Source: Deltaproteobacteria bacterium (lineage in GTDB: Bacteria; Desulfobacterota; Desulfobacteria; Desulfobacterales; UBA11574). Taken from it: 7,813 nt of DNA. The notes beneath the pieces were generated by a model that ran no database searches, was not told where the DNA came from, and saw nothing but the letters and a program-made list of their open reading frames with translations. The DNA is taken from contig JAFDBA010000100.1 in NCBI GenBank assembly GCA_019313505.1, forward strand, positions 1-7,813, given 5' to 3'. Of the stretch, positions 1 through 6,861 are shown one piece after another. The first letter of the stretch is position 1. Each line of letters opens with the position of its first letter. The position numbers and the translations under genes were made by a program.

Positions 1-10
1 GTTCATATAC

Positions 11-118
11 AAGGCGTAGTATTTTTTCAGGAACGAGGCCATACATGTAGTATGCCGAGTGTCTGAAAAAATACTACAACGCAGTAGATGGGACTTTTTA
101 CGACGCCATCAAAGTTGA
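11..118. repeat. Palindromic extragenic repeat element, copy 1
   Basis: This gene-free stretch holds a nested inverted repeat. Arms at 16-30 and 63-77 are a perfect 15-bp match (GTAGTATTTTTTCAG and its complement). Inside them a smaller stem pairs CATAC (40-44) with GTATG (50-54). To the right lie CAACGCAG (77-84) and GGACTTTTTACGA (91-103). Both blocks recur in inverted orientation after moaB at 1390-1415. The outer ends are imperfect inverted copies of each other: GGCGTAGTA at 13-21 against the complement of 99-107. This looks like a REP- or MITE-like non-coding element. I recall similar sequences as common in Desulfobacterales intergenic regions, but that is memory, not a search. It might also serve as a 3' hairpin for a gene left of the window. 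Confidence 0.65.
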
Positions 119-272
119 TTATATCTTTTACAATAGGAAAAATATCGGGCAAAATCAAGGCAATTTCAAAAGATTCACGGTATCTGTGTCAAAGAAATAT
201 CATATTAATCTTGATCTTAACCTAATGCGTGATATAGAAAATAAATTTTGACAATTATATCGGGGTGAGACA
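119..272 (+). promoter_or_regulatory. Leader region upstream of pyrR with a possible promoter
   Basis: No convincing coding sequence is seen here. A weak sigma70-like pair is TTGATC (211-216), a 16-base spacer and TATAGA (233-238), each 4 of 6 to consensus. The better-looking TTGACA at 248-253 is too close to the start codon to have a usable -10. A purine-rich Shine-Dalgarno, GGGGTGAG at 262-269, lies just before the pyrR ATG at 273. I saw no hairpin plus U-run, and no PyrR-binding-loop-like leader of the Bacillus kind. Confidence 0.3.
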
Positions 273-809
273 ATGAAAAAAGATAACATAATTTTAGATT
301 CAGCGGACATAAATCGTAAACTGCAAAGACTTACCCATGAAATCCTTGAAGTGCACAGGGGTGTCGAAAACTTAACTCTTATCGGCATTCAGACTCGTGG
401 AGTATATCTGGCAAAACGTATCCAATCCAGGATTAATGAGATTGAAGGGATTGAAATACCGACCGGAGAAATGGACATTACGCTGTATCGGGATGACTGG
501 ACCCGGATCAGTCCCAATCCGGTTGTGAAAACCACGAACATATCCTTCTCGGTTGACGGAAAACAGATTATTTTAGTCGATGATGTTCTGTTTACCGGCC
601 GGACAACACGGGCCGCCATGGATGCATTGATAGATTTCGGAAGGCCGGACCGTATAGAACTTGTCGTACTGGTGGATCGTGGCCACCGAGAGCTTCCAAT
701 CCAGGCTAACTATGTGGGGGAACTTGTTGAAACAAGGCGATCTGAAACCGTAAATGTATTATTAAAAGAACATGACGGGGAGGATAAGGTTGTAATCGAG
801 AGAAAATAA
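273..809 (+). CDS. pyrR: PyrR: bifunctional pyr regulator / uracil phosphoribosyltransferase
   Basis: The 178-residue length and motifs fit PyrR, a cytosolic type I phosphoribosyltransferase fold that converts uracil plus PRPP to UMP. In Gram-positive bacteria it also binds pyr mRNA to attenuate transcription. Visible signatures are GIQTRGV (38-44), DITLYRDD (68-75), the PRPP-binding loop ILVDDVLFTGRT (100-111) with its paired aspartates, and the PyrR-typical VDRGHRELPIQANYVG (134-149). The ATG at 273 follows a good Shine-Dalgarno (262-269). moaB lies 68 bases downstream on the same strand and may be cotranscribed. No other pyr gene is in the window and no RNA attenuator is visible upstream, so salvage activity is the safer inference here, with regulation in trans possible. 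The general family Upp is excluded by the PyrR-specific motifs. Confidence 0.95.
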   Translation: MKKDNIILDSADINRKLQRLTHEILEVHRGVENLTLIGIQTRGVYLAKRIQSRINEIEGIEIPTGEMDITLYRDDWTRISPNPVVKTTNISFSVDGKQIILVDDVLFTGRTTRAAMDALIDFGRPDRIELVVLVDRGHRELPIQANYVGELVETRRSETVNVLLKEHDGEDKVVIERK

Positions 810-819
810 CGGTCTCGTA

Positions 820-855
820 CAAGACTCTTGAAAAGTTCATCAAAAACGAGTCTTG
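820..855 (+). repeat. Intercistronic inverted repeat between pyrR and moaB
   Basis: CAAGACTC (820-827) and GAGTCTTG (848-855) form a perfect 8-bp inverted repeat with a 20-base loop. There is no T-run after it, so it is not a classic terminator. The preceding GGTCTCGTACAAGACTC resembles GGTTTCGTAAAAAGTCC at 1386-1402, so this may be a decayed copy of the same repeat family. The moaB Shine-Dalgarno GGAG (869-872) follows, five bases before its ATG. Confidence 0.4.
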
Positions 856-877
856 AAAATGCCGATATGGAGATAAA

Positions 878-1384
878 ATGGGTTTTAAAAAACACAAAGC
901 AAACGCTCCAAACAAGGTTAATGTTGGTATTATTACCGTATCAAGCACACGTTCAATGAAAGAGGATAAAAGCGGCCAGTGGATCAGCAAACGGGTTAAA
1001 AAGGAAGGTCACAATCTTGTATTCCATCAGGTTGTTCCGGACGAAGCCGGAACAATAACCGAAACGGTTCATGAAACCATCAGCGATTATGGTGCTCAGG
1101 TCATCCTGGTAACCGGCGGCACCGGCATTAGCAACAAAGATGTTACCATTGAAGCGGTCCGTCCATTCTTTAAAAAGGAACTCACGGCATTTGGGCCTCT
1201 TTTTGCACAGCTCAGTTTTGAACAGATAGATTCCGCCGCTCTTTTATCCCGTGCCACTGCCGGTGTCATTGGAGGAGTCATTGTGTTTTGCATGCCGGGG
1301 AGCCTTAAAGCCTGCAAATTAGCTTGCAAGGCCCTTATTTTTCCCGAACTTGGTCATCTTGTTAAACATATCCATGAAAATTGA
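878..1384 (+). CDS. moaB: MoaB/Mog-family molybdenum cofactor biosynthesis protein
   Basis: This 168-residue protein has the MoaB/MogA molybdopterin-binding domain over nearly its whole length. Seen are the start of the Rossmann-like fold at VNVGIITVSSTRS (14-26), the molybdopterin-binding loop VTGGTGISNKDVT (78-90) with its conserved acidic residue D88, LSFEQIDSAALLSRATAGV (112-130) and MPGSLKACKLA (139-149). The last two blocks align well with E. coli MoaB. Family members adenylylate molybdopterin before metal insertion (MogA, and archaeal-type MoaB), while the E. coli MoaB role is less certain. The cofactor would serve Mo or W enzymes such as formate dehydrogenases; that use is inference. 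The start at 878 is supported by GGAG at 869-872. It lies downstream of pyrR and ends convergent to alr. MogA is the alternative label, but the size and motifs favour MoaB. Confidence 0.9.
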   Translation: MGFKKHKANAPNKVNVGIITVSSTRSMKEDKSGQWISKRVKKEGHNLVFHQVVPDEAGTITETVHETISDYGAQVILVTGGTGISNKDVTIEAVRPFFKKELTAFGPLFAQLSFEQIDSAALLSRATAGVIGGVIVFCMPGSLKACKLACKALIFPELGHLVKHIHEN

Positions 1385-1385
1385 C

Positions 1386-1415
1386 GGTTTCGTAAAAAGT
1401 CCAACTTCTGCGTTG
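1386..1415. repeat. Partial copy 2 of the extragenic repeat, opposite orientation
   Basis: TCGTAAAAAGTCC (1390-1402), a 5-base gap, then CTGCGTTG (1408-1415) match the complement of 77-103, where the same two blocks are separated by 6 bases. Only this half of the element is recognisable. It begins immediately after the moaB stop codon, so it lies in the 3' untranslated region of moaB. Confidence 0.6.
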
Positions 1416-1433
1416 CGCTACATTTCGTAATCA

Positions 1434-1475
1434 TTCATCATTCGATGTTGAACGTTCGATGTTCGACGTTCATCT
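1434..1475. repeat. Heptanucleotide tandem repeat array
   Basis: Six 7-base units run head to tail: TTCATCA, TTCGATG, TTGAACG, TTCGATG, TTCGACG, TTCATCT. They can also be read as an imperfect 14-mer duplicated at 1441-1454 and 1455-1468, with 12 of 14 bases identical. The palindrome GAACGTTC sits at 1450-1457. On the minus strand a 26-codon frame (1418-1498) crosses the array and reads ERRTSNVQHR in the middle. I recall similar RRTSN-type fragments as spurious proteins in this lineage, so I treat the frame as non-coding. Confidence 0.6.
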
Positions 1476-1514
1476 TTTCCAGCACTTCCACAATCCATCC
1501 GGCGCAAAATTAAC

Positions 1515-1569
1515 TTAGCGCTAATGGGGTGCCCCGACCATAACCCCTGGCGTCTGGATTTCGAAATCC
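1515..1569. repeat. Cluster of perfect palindromes next to the alr stop codon
   Basis: TTAGCGCTAA (1515-1524) and GGATTTCGAAATCC (1556-1569) are perfect palindromes of 10 and 14 bases. Between them GGGGT (1526-1530) can pair with ACCCC (1543-1547). The 14-mer lies five bases beyond the alr stop on the minus strand. None is followed by a T-run on either strand, so an intrinsic terminator is not supported. They could still act as 3'-end stabilising structures or be part of the surrounding repeat. Confidence 0.45.
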
Positions 1570-1574
1570 TCGAT

Positions 1575-2741
1575 TTATGAAAGTTTAGGGTAAATTATAG
1601 GTATGCGGGCTGTTAAGGCAGAGACGATTTCATAATTGATGGTGTTCAGGCTCGCGGCAATCTCATCCACGGTTATGAATCCATCTCCCTGTCTGCCGAA
1701 AATTACCACCTCATCTTCCAAATCCACATCAGGAATATGTCCCACATCCAGCATGGTCTGGTCCATACAGACTCGTCCGACAATTGGTGCCCTGCGCCCA
1801 CGGACCAGCATATGTCCACGGGAAGAAAGCAGACGATTAAATCCGTCCGCATATCCGACGGGAATTGAAGCAATGGTTGTGGATTTTGGAGTTTGATATA
1901 TGCTGCCGTAACTGACTTTGAAACCGGGGGAAACTTTTTTTAAATGAACAATTTTTGATTTTAAAGTCATGGCCGGTTTCAGCGTAATTCGGTGTTTATT
2001 CACTTCATCCGATGGATAGAGACCATAAATCGCAATGCCGGCTCGCACCATATCGAGGTGGGTTTCGGGCATGTCTATAATGGCTGCGCTATTGGCGGCG
2101 TGGCACAAAGGGGGATTAATGCCTGCACGGCGCAGCTCATTTAAAAAGTCAAGAAATATTTCAAGCTGTTTTCCGGCATATGTCTTATCAGAGCTGTCTG
2201 CGGTGGCGAAGTGAGTATATATGCCTTCCAGTTCAAGGCCGACAAGTGACTCGATTGACTCGACTTCGCGAATAGCGTTAACTGTTGATTTTTGCTCTGT
2301 TGCAGGTGGTCGGCTACAGTCAGGCAACAGGCCGAGCCGCCCCATTCCGGTATCGACTTTAAGGTGAACCTTGATCTTTTTGTTGGATGAAACAGCAATA
2401 TCGGAGAGTGCTTTAGCGGTGTTATAAGACCATATGGTTTGGGTCAGATCAAACTCTATCAACTTGTGGGCAAGCGCCGGCAATGTGTACCCAAAAATCA
2501 GAACCGATTCCTTAAACCCTGCTTTTCTAAGTTCAATTCCTTCTTCTATTCTGGCCACACCCATGGAATCGGCGCCGTTCTCCAGGGCCTTCCGGGTTAC
2601 CTCAATCACCCCGTGACCATAAGCATTGGCTTTTACCACGACCATCAGATCGGCCATGGGATCTGTAATTCGCCGTAGTTCACGCACGTTGTGAGCTATG
2701 GCTTCAAGGTCAACCTCTGCCCAGACAAGGGGAGAATCCAA
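1575..2741 (-). CDS. alr: Alanine racemase (PLP-dependent)
   Basis: Interconverts L- and D-alanine in the cytosol, supplying D-alanine for peptidoglycan. The PLP lysine lies in VVKANAYGHG (K37 with the start used here). DTGMGRLG follows near 130, THFATAD near 176-182, and the catalytic tyrosine of VSYGSIY (Y278) lies in the C-terminal half, with the family signature RVCMDQTMLD near 323-332. The N-terminal part is the TIM barrel and the rest the beta domain. The frame is open up to 2765, but AGGAGG (complement of 2749-2754) sits seven bases before a TTG at 2741, so I start there, giving 388 residues, within the usual range. A linker after GRLG (LPDCSRPPATEQKS) looks somewhat longer than usual. 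The gene converges on moaB, and 100 bases separate its start from the end of the next gene upstream. Confidence 0.95.
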   Translation of the reverse strand: MDSPLVWAEVDLEAIAHNVRELRRITDPMADLMVVVKANAYGHGVIEVTRKALENGADSMGVARIEEGIELRKAGFKESVLIFGYTLPALAHKLIEFDLTQTIWSYNTAKALSDIAVSSNKKIKVHLKVDTGMGRLGLLPDCSRPPATEQKSTVNAIREVESIESLVGLELEGIYTHFATADSSDKTYAGKQLEIFLDFLNELRRAGINPPLCHAANSAAIIDMPETHLDMVRAGIAIYGLYPSDEVNKHRITLKPAMTLKSKIVHLKKVSPGFKVSYGSIYQTPKSTTIASIPVGYADGFNRLLSSRGHMLVRGRRAPIVGRVCMDQTMLDVGHIPDVDLEDEVVIFGRQGDGFITVDEIAASLNTINYEIVSALTARIPIIYPKLS

Positions 2742-2745
2742 ATGG

Positions 2746-2754
2746 TTACCTCCT
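2746..2754 (-). promoter_or_regulatory. Shine-Dalgarno that sets the alr start
   Basis: AGGAGGTAA on the minus strand is a near-perfect ribosome binding site. It falls inside the longest open frame, eliminating the TTG at 2765 as the likely start and pointing to the TTG at 2741, seven bases downstream of AGGAGG. Confidence 0.75.
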
Positions 2755-2841
2755 AACCCGGACAAGCCGGGAAAGTAACTAAAATGGGCTAAAGTTTGAA
2801 GTGACTAAATTTACAACTAAGAAATTAAGCGTTTTACTATG

Positions 2842-3510
2842 CTATCTGGAAATCATTGCTCTCATCATATCACCGGCATTTTGAGCATGATCTGCGATGA
2901 AGCCTATTGTTTCAGCCAGCCTGACCAAATGAAATATGGTAACAGCATCGTCCTCCATGTTAAAGACCTTTTTCTTAATAACGTCTTCAAATTTATCGGC
3001 TACATTTTCCTGCTCATGGAGACTGTGGATTATATCTTTGACAATCACCCGTTGGTTTTCGGAATAATTTCCAAAGTACTCTCTTGCTTCAGCAACCAGC
3101 GTGGTCAACTGCTCAATGGGATCAATGACTGCATCGACCAGCAGAGTAAAGTCCTTTTCAAGCTCCGGAGGAATTTTTGTTGTGCTTCTATAGGAAATCC
3201 AGTCGAGTGTATCTTCCATGGCATCAAGAACATCATCCTGTTCTCTTAAATACCTGAACAGCAGAAAATTAGATATGGGCATCATGGTTTCTTTTGGAAT
3301 ATGCCCACGGATGCGGCGTTTGATGGTATCTGCTTCACTTTCAATCTGAATAACTTCTTGTCTGAATTCTTCAAATGTTTTACATTTGGCAGCAAAATAG
3401 CACTCCATGGCCTGCTGAAAAGACCAGGCGCATTCCTTGACTTTTTCCGCGTGTTCCTGAAGACCTTCAAATGGTGAAGTCATAAACATTTCAAAAAATG
3501 GTATGCGCAT
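2842..3510 (-). CDS. DUF47 / TIGR00153 PhoU-like protein, partner of the PiT transporter
   Basis: This 222-residue, all-helical cytosolic protein belongs to the DUF47 (TIGR00153) family, whose fold resembles PhoU. Evidence is the highly helical, charged sequence with IESEADTIKRRIRGHIP (near 56-72), the acidic REQDDVLDAMED (89-100) and AETIGFIADHAQNAGDMM (199-216). The carboxylate-rich helices are typical of PhoU-like metal-cluster-binding bundles. It lies 12 bases downstream of pit and is surely cotranscribed with it, matching the pit/orfA arrangement known from Sinorhizobium. The expected role is modulation of the transporter, but biochemistry for the family is thin. An upstream ATG at 3516 abuts the GGAG with no spacing, whereas the ATG at 3510 is six bases away, so I use 3510. 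Confidence 0.88.
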   Translation of the reverse strand: MRIPFFEMFMTSPFEGLQEHAEKVKECAWSFQQAMECYFAAKCKTFEEFRQEVIQIESEADTIKRRIRGHIPKETMMPISNFLLFRYLREQDDVLDAMEDTLDWISYRSTTKIPPELEKDFTLLVDAVIDPIEQLTTLVAEAREYFGNYSENQRVIVKDIIHSLHEQENVADKFEDVIKKKVFNMEDDAVTIFHLVRLAETIGFIADHAQNAGDMMRAMISR

Positions 3511-3516
3511 AGCCAT

Positions 3517-3520
3517 CTCC
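3517..3520 (-). promoter_or_regulatory. Shine-Dalgarno that sets the DUF47 start
   Basis: GGAG on the minus strand sits directly against the ATG at 3516 but six bases before the ATG at 3510. It lies two bases beyond the pit stop codon, which suggests translational coupling of the pair. Confidence 0.65.
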
Positions 3521-3522
3521 TT

Positions 3523-4746
3523 TTATAAAAAGAATTGCAATATTTTAAATATGACCATACTGGTAACGGCAGCAGCAGGCACGGTCAAAACCCAGTATAA
3601 CATAATTTTATAAATAATACCAAAGTTGACCGCTTCGATTCCACGCGCAAGGCCAACACCCAGGACACCGCCCACCGCAGCATGGGTTGTGGAAACCGGC
3701 AGACCCATTTTTGAGGCCACAAGAACAGTTGTTGCCGCAGCAAATTCAACACAAAAACCTCGTGTATTGCTGAGCGTGGTAATTTTTTTACCCATGGTTT
3801 CCATGACACGGTGCCCCGCCATTCCGATTCCACAGGCAATTCCGATACCGCCGAACAGCAGGAGAAAAACAGGCACCGGTACCGTAGCGCCGACACTTCC
3901 TGTCTTTACCAAAAAATAAATCACGGCAAGGGGACCGATTGCATTGGCCACGTCGTTTGCTCCTTGTGCCAGGGCAACATAGCAGGCTGTTCCTACCTGG
4001 ATGCGCCGGAAGATCGCCTCTGCTCCGCCTTCCCGTCCTTTAATCAACCATCCTAAAGCCTTCTTTCCAACAAATCCAAACAAAATTGCCAGATTGAATG
4101 AGACCAGCAAGGCAGAATAGGGACCAACGACCAGTTTTTTCCCCAAAGGAGTTTTGAACAGAAATGACAATATAACTACAAAAAAAGTTGCACCAATAAA
4201 AACCGGCGACAACTTCAAAGCGTGGACAAAAGAATCTTCTTTAGAAAGAATTAATTTTACGATAATTTTGAACATCAAAAAAGAGATGACAATACTAAAC
4301 ACAGGAGAAATAACCCAGCTTATTACAACAGCAGCGAGTTTGCCCCAATTGATGACTGTGAAGCCGCCGGCCATAATACCAAAGCCTATCATAGCACCCA
4401 CAATGGAATGGGTTGTGGAAACCGGCAATGATTTCCATGTAGCAAAACTAACCCAAAGGGCGGCAGCAAGAAGGGCTGAAAGCGCACCGATAAGGGCCAG
4501 GTGCGGATCGGTTAGGACTTCTGTCGAGACAATTCCTTTGCGAATAGTATTGGTAACATGGGAACCGATAAACACGGCACCCACTATATTTAATATCCCT
4601 GCAAGAAAAACTGCCTGGCGAATGGTTATTGCCTTGGCGCCCACAGAGGAAGCCATGGAATTGGCGACATCATTGGCGCCGATGTTCCAGGCCATGTAAA
4701 ACCCAAAAATGTAACCGACAATCAGGACGTAATATTCGTTAGGCAT
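3523..4746 (-). CDS. pit: PiT-family inorganic phosphate permease
   Basis: A 407-residue inner-membrane permease with about ten hydrophobic segments and the internal duplication of the PiT family. It imports phosphate, usually as a metal-phosphate complex with H+ or as a Na+ symporter; the coupling ion cannot be read from sequence. The duplicated signatures are clear: GANDVAN at 23-29 and again at 262-268, and LPVSTTH at 107-113 and again at 349-355. A soluble charged loop near 232-250 (LIKGREGGAEAIFRR) separates the halves. DUF47 follows 12 bases downstream. The ATG at 4746 has only a weak Shine-Dalgarno, but the N-terminus aligns with the family's first membrane helix, so no later start is better. 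Sulfate permease is excluded by GANDVAN. Confidence 0.95.
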   Translation of the reverse strand: MPNEYYVLIVGYIFGFYMAWNIGANDVANSMASSVGAKAITIRQAVFLAGILNIVGAVFIGSHVTNTIRKGIVSTEVLTDPHLALIGALSALLAAALWVSFATWKSLPVSTTHSIVGAMIGFGIMAGGFTVINWGKLAAVVISWVISPVFSIVISFLMFKIIVKLILSKEDSFVHALKLSPVFIGATFFVVILSFLFKTPLGKKLVVGPYSALLVSFNLAILFGFVGKKALGWLIKGREGGAEAIFRRIQVGTACYVALAQGANDVANAIGPLAVIYFLVKTGSVGATVPVPVFLLLFGGIGIACGIGMAGHRVMETMGKKITTLSNTRGFCVEFAAATTVLVASKMGLPVSTTHAAVGGVLGVGLARGIEAVNFGIIYKIMLYWVLTVPAAAVTSMVIFKILQFFL

Positions 4747-4747
4747 T

Positions 4748-4763
4748 ATTATTTCAAAATAAT
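4748..4763 (-). promoter_or_regulatory. AT-rich palindrome in the pit translation start region
   Basis: ATTATTT and AAATAAT arms (7 bp) with a two-base centre lie one base upstream of the pit ATG, where a ribosome binding site would be expected. It could be an operator or a weak leader structure. Low base complexity makes chance plausible. Confidence 0.25.
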
Positions 4764-4771
4764 TTTAGTAT

Positions 4772-4800
4772 GTTATAGCAAATCAGCAACAATCGGTCGA
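4772..4800 (-). promoter_or_regulatory. Candidate sigma70 promoter for pit-DUF47
   Basis: On the minus strand TCGACC (4795-4800, 4 of 6 to consensus) is followed by a 17-base spacer and TATAAC (4772-4777, 5 of 6). Initiation near 4765 would give a leader of about 20 bases. This supports transcription of pit separately from the helicase gene, whose stop lies 155 bases upstream. I found no recognisable Pho box. Confidence 0.4.
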
Positions 4801-4901
4801 TTCAGGCCAGCCAATATTTCCAATGTACGGGCACATATCATGGCGCATTGTGCAAATCAATCTTAAATATGGATCCTACTGGTGATAAATTGAAACGTTA
4901 C

Positions 4902-6839
4902 TCACATACCCGCCGAATATTCTGCAAGTATATCTTCAGGTATGTTATCGATGAAACTGGATGGGCGGTTCAAGATCATTCCCGAGGCTTTATCATAAAC
5001 GTGAACCGGATATGTATAAAACAGATTTTCTTTAGCACGTGTCGAAGCAACGTATATAAGCCTCAGTTCTTCCTCAAACTCCTTTTTCCTGTGCAAAGCA
5101 TGTATGGAAGGAAATCGTCCCTCAAGAGCCCATATGATAAAGACGGTATGCCATTCAAGACCTTTGGCTGAGTGTATTGTTGAAAGAATGAGACGGTCCT
5201 CACTCTGATCGTCAGTTAAAAAAGAGTCATTAAACTTTGTATTTGGCGGTTCAAGGGCCATATCGCTCAAAAAGGGTTTAAGATTTCCGTACCGTTCCAT
5301 TATGGTTACAAGATGCTCAAGATCTCTGGTCCGTTTCGGATGATCATCATATTTTTCTTTTAACGTGGGCACATAATAATTGACAATAGCTTCACCTAAT
5401 TGGGAAACGGACATGGGTTTTGAATCAATGGTTGAAAAGAGATCTTTTAATCTAACCATACCCTTTGATCGTCTGGATTTAGGTTGGATTGCAAGAATCC
5501 CTGTATATCCGGCTTTTTCAGCCAGGATTGTTTCATAAATATCAATAGCGGTTTTTGGACCGATATTATCTAAAAGGAGAAGTATTCTATACCAACTTAT
5601 CCTGTCAAGGGGATTGGAAATAACTCTGAGATGGGCCAGGACATCCTTAATATGTGCGGATTCCATAAATTTAAAACCACCCACCTTGATAAAAGGAATT
5701 CCTTCTCTGCTCAGTTCAATTTCAAGATCAAAGGAATGAAAACTTGCTCTAAAAAGTACTGCGATCTGGTTCAAAGGAATGCCTTTGCGATTAATCTCCC
5801 GAATCTTTTTAACCACAAATCGCGATTGGATGTTTTCACTCCTGCTCTTCACAAGTAACGGTAAAGATCCTCCGGATTTTCGAGTAAAAAGAGTCTTTGA
5901 GTATTTTTTTTCTGCCCGTTCAATAATGACGTTGGTAAGCTTTAATATGGGTTGAACACTTCTATAGTTTTCTTCAAGCCTGATTATCCGGGTTCCGGAA
6001 AATACTTCAGGAAACTTCATTATATTTTCAAAATTTGCGCCCCTGAAAGCATATATACTTTGTGAATCATCACCAACAACCATGACATTTTTCTTGTTAC
6101 CGGCAAGAAGATATATGATTTCAGCCTGAATCTTATTGGTATCCTGGTATTCATCAACCATTACATAGTGGTATGTTGAACAGATTTCGTCACGAACGTC
6201 AGAGTGATTTTTTAAAAGCATCTCTAAATATATTAGAAGGTCATCATAATCAAAAAAATTATTCTCGGCTTTTTGTTTTCGGTAAGCATTGGAAAGCGCA
6301 ACTATTGCTTCTATATGCAAAGTAAAATGGGGATAATCATTTAAAACCACATCTTCAACAGATAGAACTTTGTTGACAGACCGGCTGAAAATATTGGCCA
6401 GGGTCTGTTTTCTTGGAAAGGAACGGTCCCTTGAAAATGCTCCCATTTCTTTTCTCAGCATACTGATGAACTGTTCGGCATCCGTACGGTCTATAATGGA
6501 AAAGTCATGGTCGAATCCTATTTTGGAAGCATATCTTCGCAGAACAGCATGGGAAAAAGAATGAAAAGTTCCCCCGGAAACCCTTTCACACCTGTTGTCA
6601 AGCAACGCTGCGGCTCTCTTCAGCATCTCCTGGGATGCTTTGCGAGTAAATGTCAATAGAAGAATGGAGCCCGGTGATATCCCTTCTTCTACCAGACGTG
6701 CAACCCGGTAGGTTAAAGTTCTGGTCTTTCCGCTTCCAGCCCCTGCGATTACAAGAAGCGACCCTTCTTTGAAATTCACGGCTTCCAGTTGGGAAGGATT
6801 CAGTGCTTTTTTATAGGGAATGTGAGAATTCTTTTTCAT
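4902..6839 (-). CDS. UvrD/Rep/PcrA-type superfamily 1 DNA helicase, compact
   Basis: A 645-residue SF1A 3'-5' DNA helicase with all motifs intact: Q-motif LNPSQLEAV (13-21), Walker A AGAGSGKT (32-39), Ia LLTFTRKAS (61-69), Walker B VDEYQDTN (228-235), III GDDSQSIYAFRGA (256-268), IV LEENYRS (288-294), V STIHSAKGLEW (553-563) and VI LRLIYVASTRAKE (592-604). Family members unwind DNA in excision and mismatch repair, help restart forks and strip bound proteins. It is shorter than E. coli UvrD (720 residues) because it stops about 40 residues after motif VI and lacks the usual C-terminal tail that contacts RNA polymerase. The ATG at 6839 is fixed by a TAA codon directly before it, and no Shine-Dalgarno is visible. 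It is divergent from the histone-like gene. Whether it is the organism's UvrD or a paralogue cannot be told from here. Confidence 0.93.
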   Translation of the reverse strand: MKKNSHIPYKKALNPSQLEAVNFKEGSLLVIAGAGSGKTRTLTYRVARLVEEGISPGSILLLTFTRKASQEMLKRAAALLDNRCERVSGGTFHSFSHAVLRRYASKIGFDHDFSIIDRTDAEQFISMLRKEMGAFSRDRSFPRKQTLANIFSRSVNKVLSVEDVVLNDYPHFTLHIEAIVALSNAYRKQKAENNFFDYDDLLIYLEMLLKNHSDVRDEICSTYHYVMVDEYQDTNKIQAEIIYLLAGNKKNVMVVGDDSQSIYAFRGANFENIMKFPEVFSGTRIIRLEENYRSVQPILKLTNVIIERAEKKYSKTLFTRKSGGSLPLLVKSRSENIQSRFVVKKIREINRKGIPLNQIAVLFRASFHSFDLEIELSREGIPFIKVGGFKFMESAHIKDVLAHLRVISNPLDRISWYRILLLLDNIGPKTAIDIYETILAEKAGYTGILAIQPKSRRSKGMVRLKDLFSTIDSKPMSVSQLGEAIVNYYVPTLKEKYDDHPKRTRDLEHLVTIMERYGNLKPFLSDMALEPPNTKFNDSFLTDDQSEDRLILSTIHSAKGLEWHTVFIIWALEGRFPSIHALHRKKEFEEELRLIYVASTRAKENLFYTYPVHVYDKASGMILNRPSSFIDNIPEDILAEYSAGM

Positions 6840-6861
6840 TTATGACATGCAAGATAAAGTA

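Noticed and set aside
248..253. Perfect TTGACA as the pyrR -35 box
   Set aside because: A -10 at normal spacing would fall at the ribosome site and start codon, leaving no leader.
820..855. Terminator between pyrR and moaB
   Set aside because: Only 8 bp of stem with a 20-base loop and no T-run.
1434..1475. CRISPR-like short repeats
   Set aside because: Units are 7 bases long with no spacers; a simple tandem array fits better.
1385..1574. Insertion-sequence remnant
   Set aside because: No transposase-like frame or target duplication is visible; repeats and palindromes account for the stretch.
2839..3249. 136-codon plus-strand frame
   Set aside because: Antisense shadow of the DUF47 gene, with no recognisable motif.
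3511..3516. ATG at 3516 as the DUF47 start
   Set aside because: The GGAG abuts it directly; the ATG two codons later has normal spacing.
4154..4699. 181-codon open frame on the plus strand
   Set aside because: It lies entirely antisense to pit, whose motifs are unmistakable; the predicted product is low-complexity and has no ribosome site of note.
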